DNA from: Bordetella parapertussis
Lineage (GTDB): Bacteria > Pseudomonadota > Gammaproteobacteria > Burkholderiales > CAIKXV01
DNA length: 6,137 nt
Assembly (NCBI GenBank): GCA_945877995.1
Contig: CAMDXD010000250.1
Location: 1 to 6,137, forward strand
Direction of reading: 5' to 3'
Notes under the pieces: model-generated
The model's input: only the letters and a program-made list of their open reading frames with translations
The model's database searches: none
Told to the model about the DNA's origin: nothing
In this document: piece after piece, positions 4,877 through 6,137 of the stretch
How the letters are laid out: every line of letters starts with the position of its first letter
Position numbering within the stretch: position 1 is the first letter of the stretch
Program-made: the position numbers and the translations under genes

Positions 4877-6137
4877 TTGCCTGAACGAAACAGCCACATC
4901 GGCCGCATCCTGAAGGCGGCGCGTGCGCTCGGAAAGCCGGTGCGGCGTGCCGTCCTGACCCCGGCTGCGGCGCTGTCGGTCGTGCTGATGCTCGGGGCTT
5001 CGCCCTCGGTCGCACAGCCCGAGAGTTCCGAGGCCTACTTCAAGCGCGCGCTCCAGTACACCGCGCAGTTACGCACCGTGGTCACGCTGCCGTTCGAAGG
5101 CGACCGCAAGGGCGCGATGCGCGGGGCCGGCTTCCTGGTCGATGCCGAGCGCGGCTGGATCATGACCAACTCGCACGTGGTGTCCGGATCGCAGGCGCTG
5201 GTGCAGGCCGGTTTCACCGACAACGAGTTCATGGACGCGCGCCGGGTGTATGTCGACCCGTTCCTCGACCTTGCCATCGTGCAGGTCGATCCGGCGCGCA
5301 CGAAGGGTATTCCGGTGCCGGCGCTCGAGTGCGACCGCATGCCCCAGGTCGGCCATCCGGTCGGCGCGTTCGGCCATCCGTGGGGGCTGCGCTACACGGG
5401 CACGCGCGGCATCATCTCGGGCATCACCTCGCGTTTCGAGTTCGAGGTGCTGCAGACCGATGCGCCAATCAACCAGGGCAATTCCGGCGGTCCGCTGATC
5501 AGCATGGAGAACGGCCGCATCGTCGCCATCAACACGATGACGATCCGGGGTGCGCAGAACACCAACTTCGCGATCTCCTCGGTGTATGCCTGCCGTATCC
5601 TGCGCTTGCTGCAGCAGGGCATCGACCCCAGCCCGCCCGAGATGACCTGGGTCACCTTCCGCGACGTGGACGAGCGGCGGATGCTGCGCATTGCGCGCAA
5701 CTTCGCACCGGCCGGCCTGGCCCTGGAGCCGGGCGATGTGGTGCGCGGCGTGGTCGGCGTGATGGAGCGCATCGACAACGACACGCAGCTGGTGCATGCG
5801 CTGCGCGGCCGCCTTGACGGCTTCCGGCTGAACGTCGTGCGCGGCGGCAAGGAGATCGAACTGGCGGGCCGGCTGCCGCCGGCGGCGCGGGTGATGGAGC
5901 GGCGCGGCATCCTGGTGGGCGGCGTTCTCATCTCGGAGTCGCGCTACCGCGACGGCCCGGATGTCGGCGCGCCGCTGCTGGTCGTGCACCATGTCGAGCC
6001 CGGGTCGCCCGGCCAAGCGGCGGAGATCGGCCCGGGCGACCTGATCGAGGCGGTTGCCGGCCGCCCGGTGCGATCGCTGGACGAACTGGCCAGCGCGCTC
6101 GCCGAGCAGGGCAAGACGCGCCGGGTGGCGCCGGTGG
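4877..6137 (+). CDS. Exported HtrA/DegP-like serine protease with PDZ domains (C-terminal end missing)
   Basis: The frame runs to the window edge (420 full codons from TTG 4877). The N-terminus has several basic residues, a hydrophobic stretch (about 27-40) and SVA/Q at 46/47, a good signal peptidase I site, so the protein should act in the periplasm. The trypsin-like domain (about 55-245) has the full catalytic triad: H100 in MTNSHVV, D131 in FLDLAIVQ and S203 in QGNSGGPL. Other S1C hallmarks are RGAGFLVD, VGAFGHPWGL and the TNFAIS strand. A divergent first PDZ-like part covers about 265-333 (LALEPGDVV, LNVVRGGKEIELAG), and a clearer PDZ begins near 365 (VVHHVEPGSPGQAAEIGPGDLIEAVAGRPV) and is cut off. 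This is the S1C family of quality-control or regulatory proteases; I cannot say whether it corresponds to DegP, DegQ, DegS or another branch, so no symbol is given. Start alternatives are ATG 4793 and GTG 4940. Confidence 0.9.
   Translation, partial: MPERNSHIGRILKAARALGKPVRRAVLTPAAALSVVLMLGASPSVAQPESSEAYFKRALQYTAQLRTVVTLPFEGDRKGAMRGAGFLVDAERGWIMTNSHVVSGSQALVQAGFTDNEFMDARRVYVDPFLDLAIVQVDPARTKGIPVPALECDRMPQVGHPVGAFGHPWGLRYTGTRGIISGITSRFEFEVLQTDAPINQGNSGGPLISMENGRIVAINTMTIRGAQNTNFAISSVYACRILRLLQQGIDPSPPEMTWVTFRDVDERRMLRIARNFAPAGLALEPGDVVRGVVGVMERIDNDTQLVHALRGRLDGFRLNVVRGGKEIELAGRLPPAARVMERRGILVGGVLISESRYRDGPDVGAPLLVVHHVEPGSPGQAAEIGPGDLIEAVAGRPVRSLDELASALAEQGKTRRVAPV

Noticed and set aside
5069..6016. 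A 315-codon minus-strand frame opposite the protease
   Set aside because: The plus strand encodes an intact H-D-S triad and a signal peptide; the antisense frame is a composition artefact.

Overview
The window is a stretch of GC-rich bacterial chromosome with tightly packed genes. GC is very high, codon third positions are strongly G/C, and long false frames run antisense to real genes. The families present (secreted histidine phosphatase, SGN-type glutathione S-transferase, stand-alone FIST protein, CbpA-type J protein, HtrA-like protease) suggest a high-GC proteobacterium, probably gamma or beta; the sequence does not settle it further. I see no tRNA or rRNA gene, mobile element, CRISPR array or sign of recent transfer.

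Layout. Positions 1-386 (minus strand) hold the N-terminal part of an exported histidine phosphatase, cut by the window edge. A 122-bp divergent spacer follows. The plus strand then carries a glutathione S-transferase (509-1102), a FIST-domain sensor-like protein 13 bp further on (1116-2261), a CbpA/DnaJ-like co-chaperone (2325-3239), and a small acidic protein of unknown function 12 bp after that (3252-3500). A 67-bp gap with a clear TATAAT box precedes an unrecognised 387-residue Ala-rich protein (3568-4731). A 145-bp gap leads to an exported HtrA/DegP-like serine protease with PDZ domains (4877-6137), cut by the right edge.

How the genes may fit together. Spacing suggests two short operons: GST-FIST, and cbpA-like plus the small protein. 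The gap before the cbpA-like gene contains an exact match to the sigma-32 -10 consensus, so that pair may be heat-inducible. With an HtrA-like protease nearby, the neighbourhood has a protein-quality-control flavour, but the 387-residue gene and the protease each appear to have their own upstream control regions. The least explained items are the small protein in the place where cbpM often sits, the FIST protein without an attached output domain, the 387-residue protein, and the start region of the protease. I found no convincing novel multi-gene system; most of the window looks like ordinary core or near-core genome.
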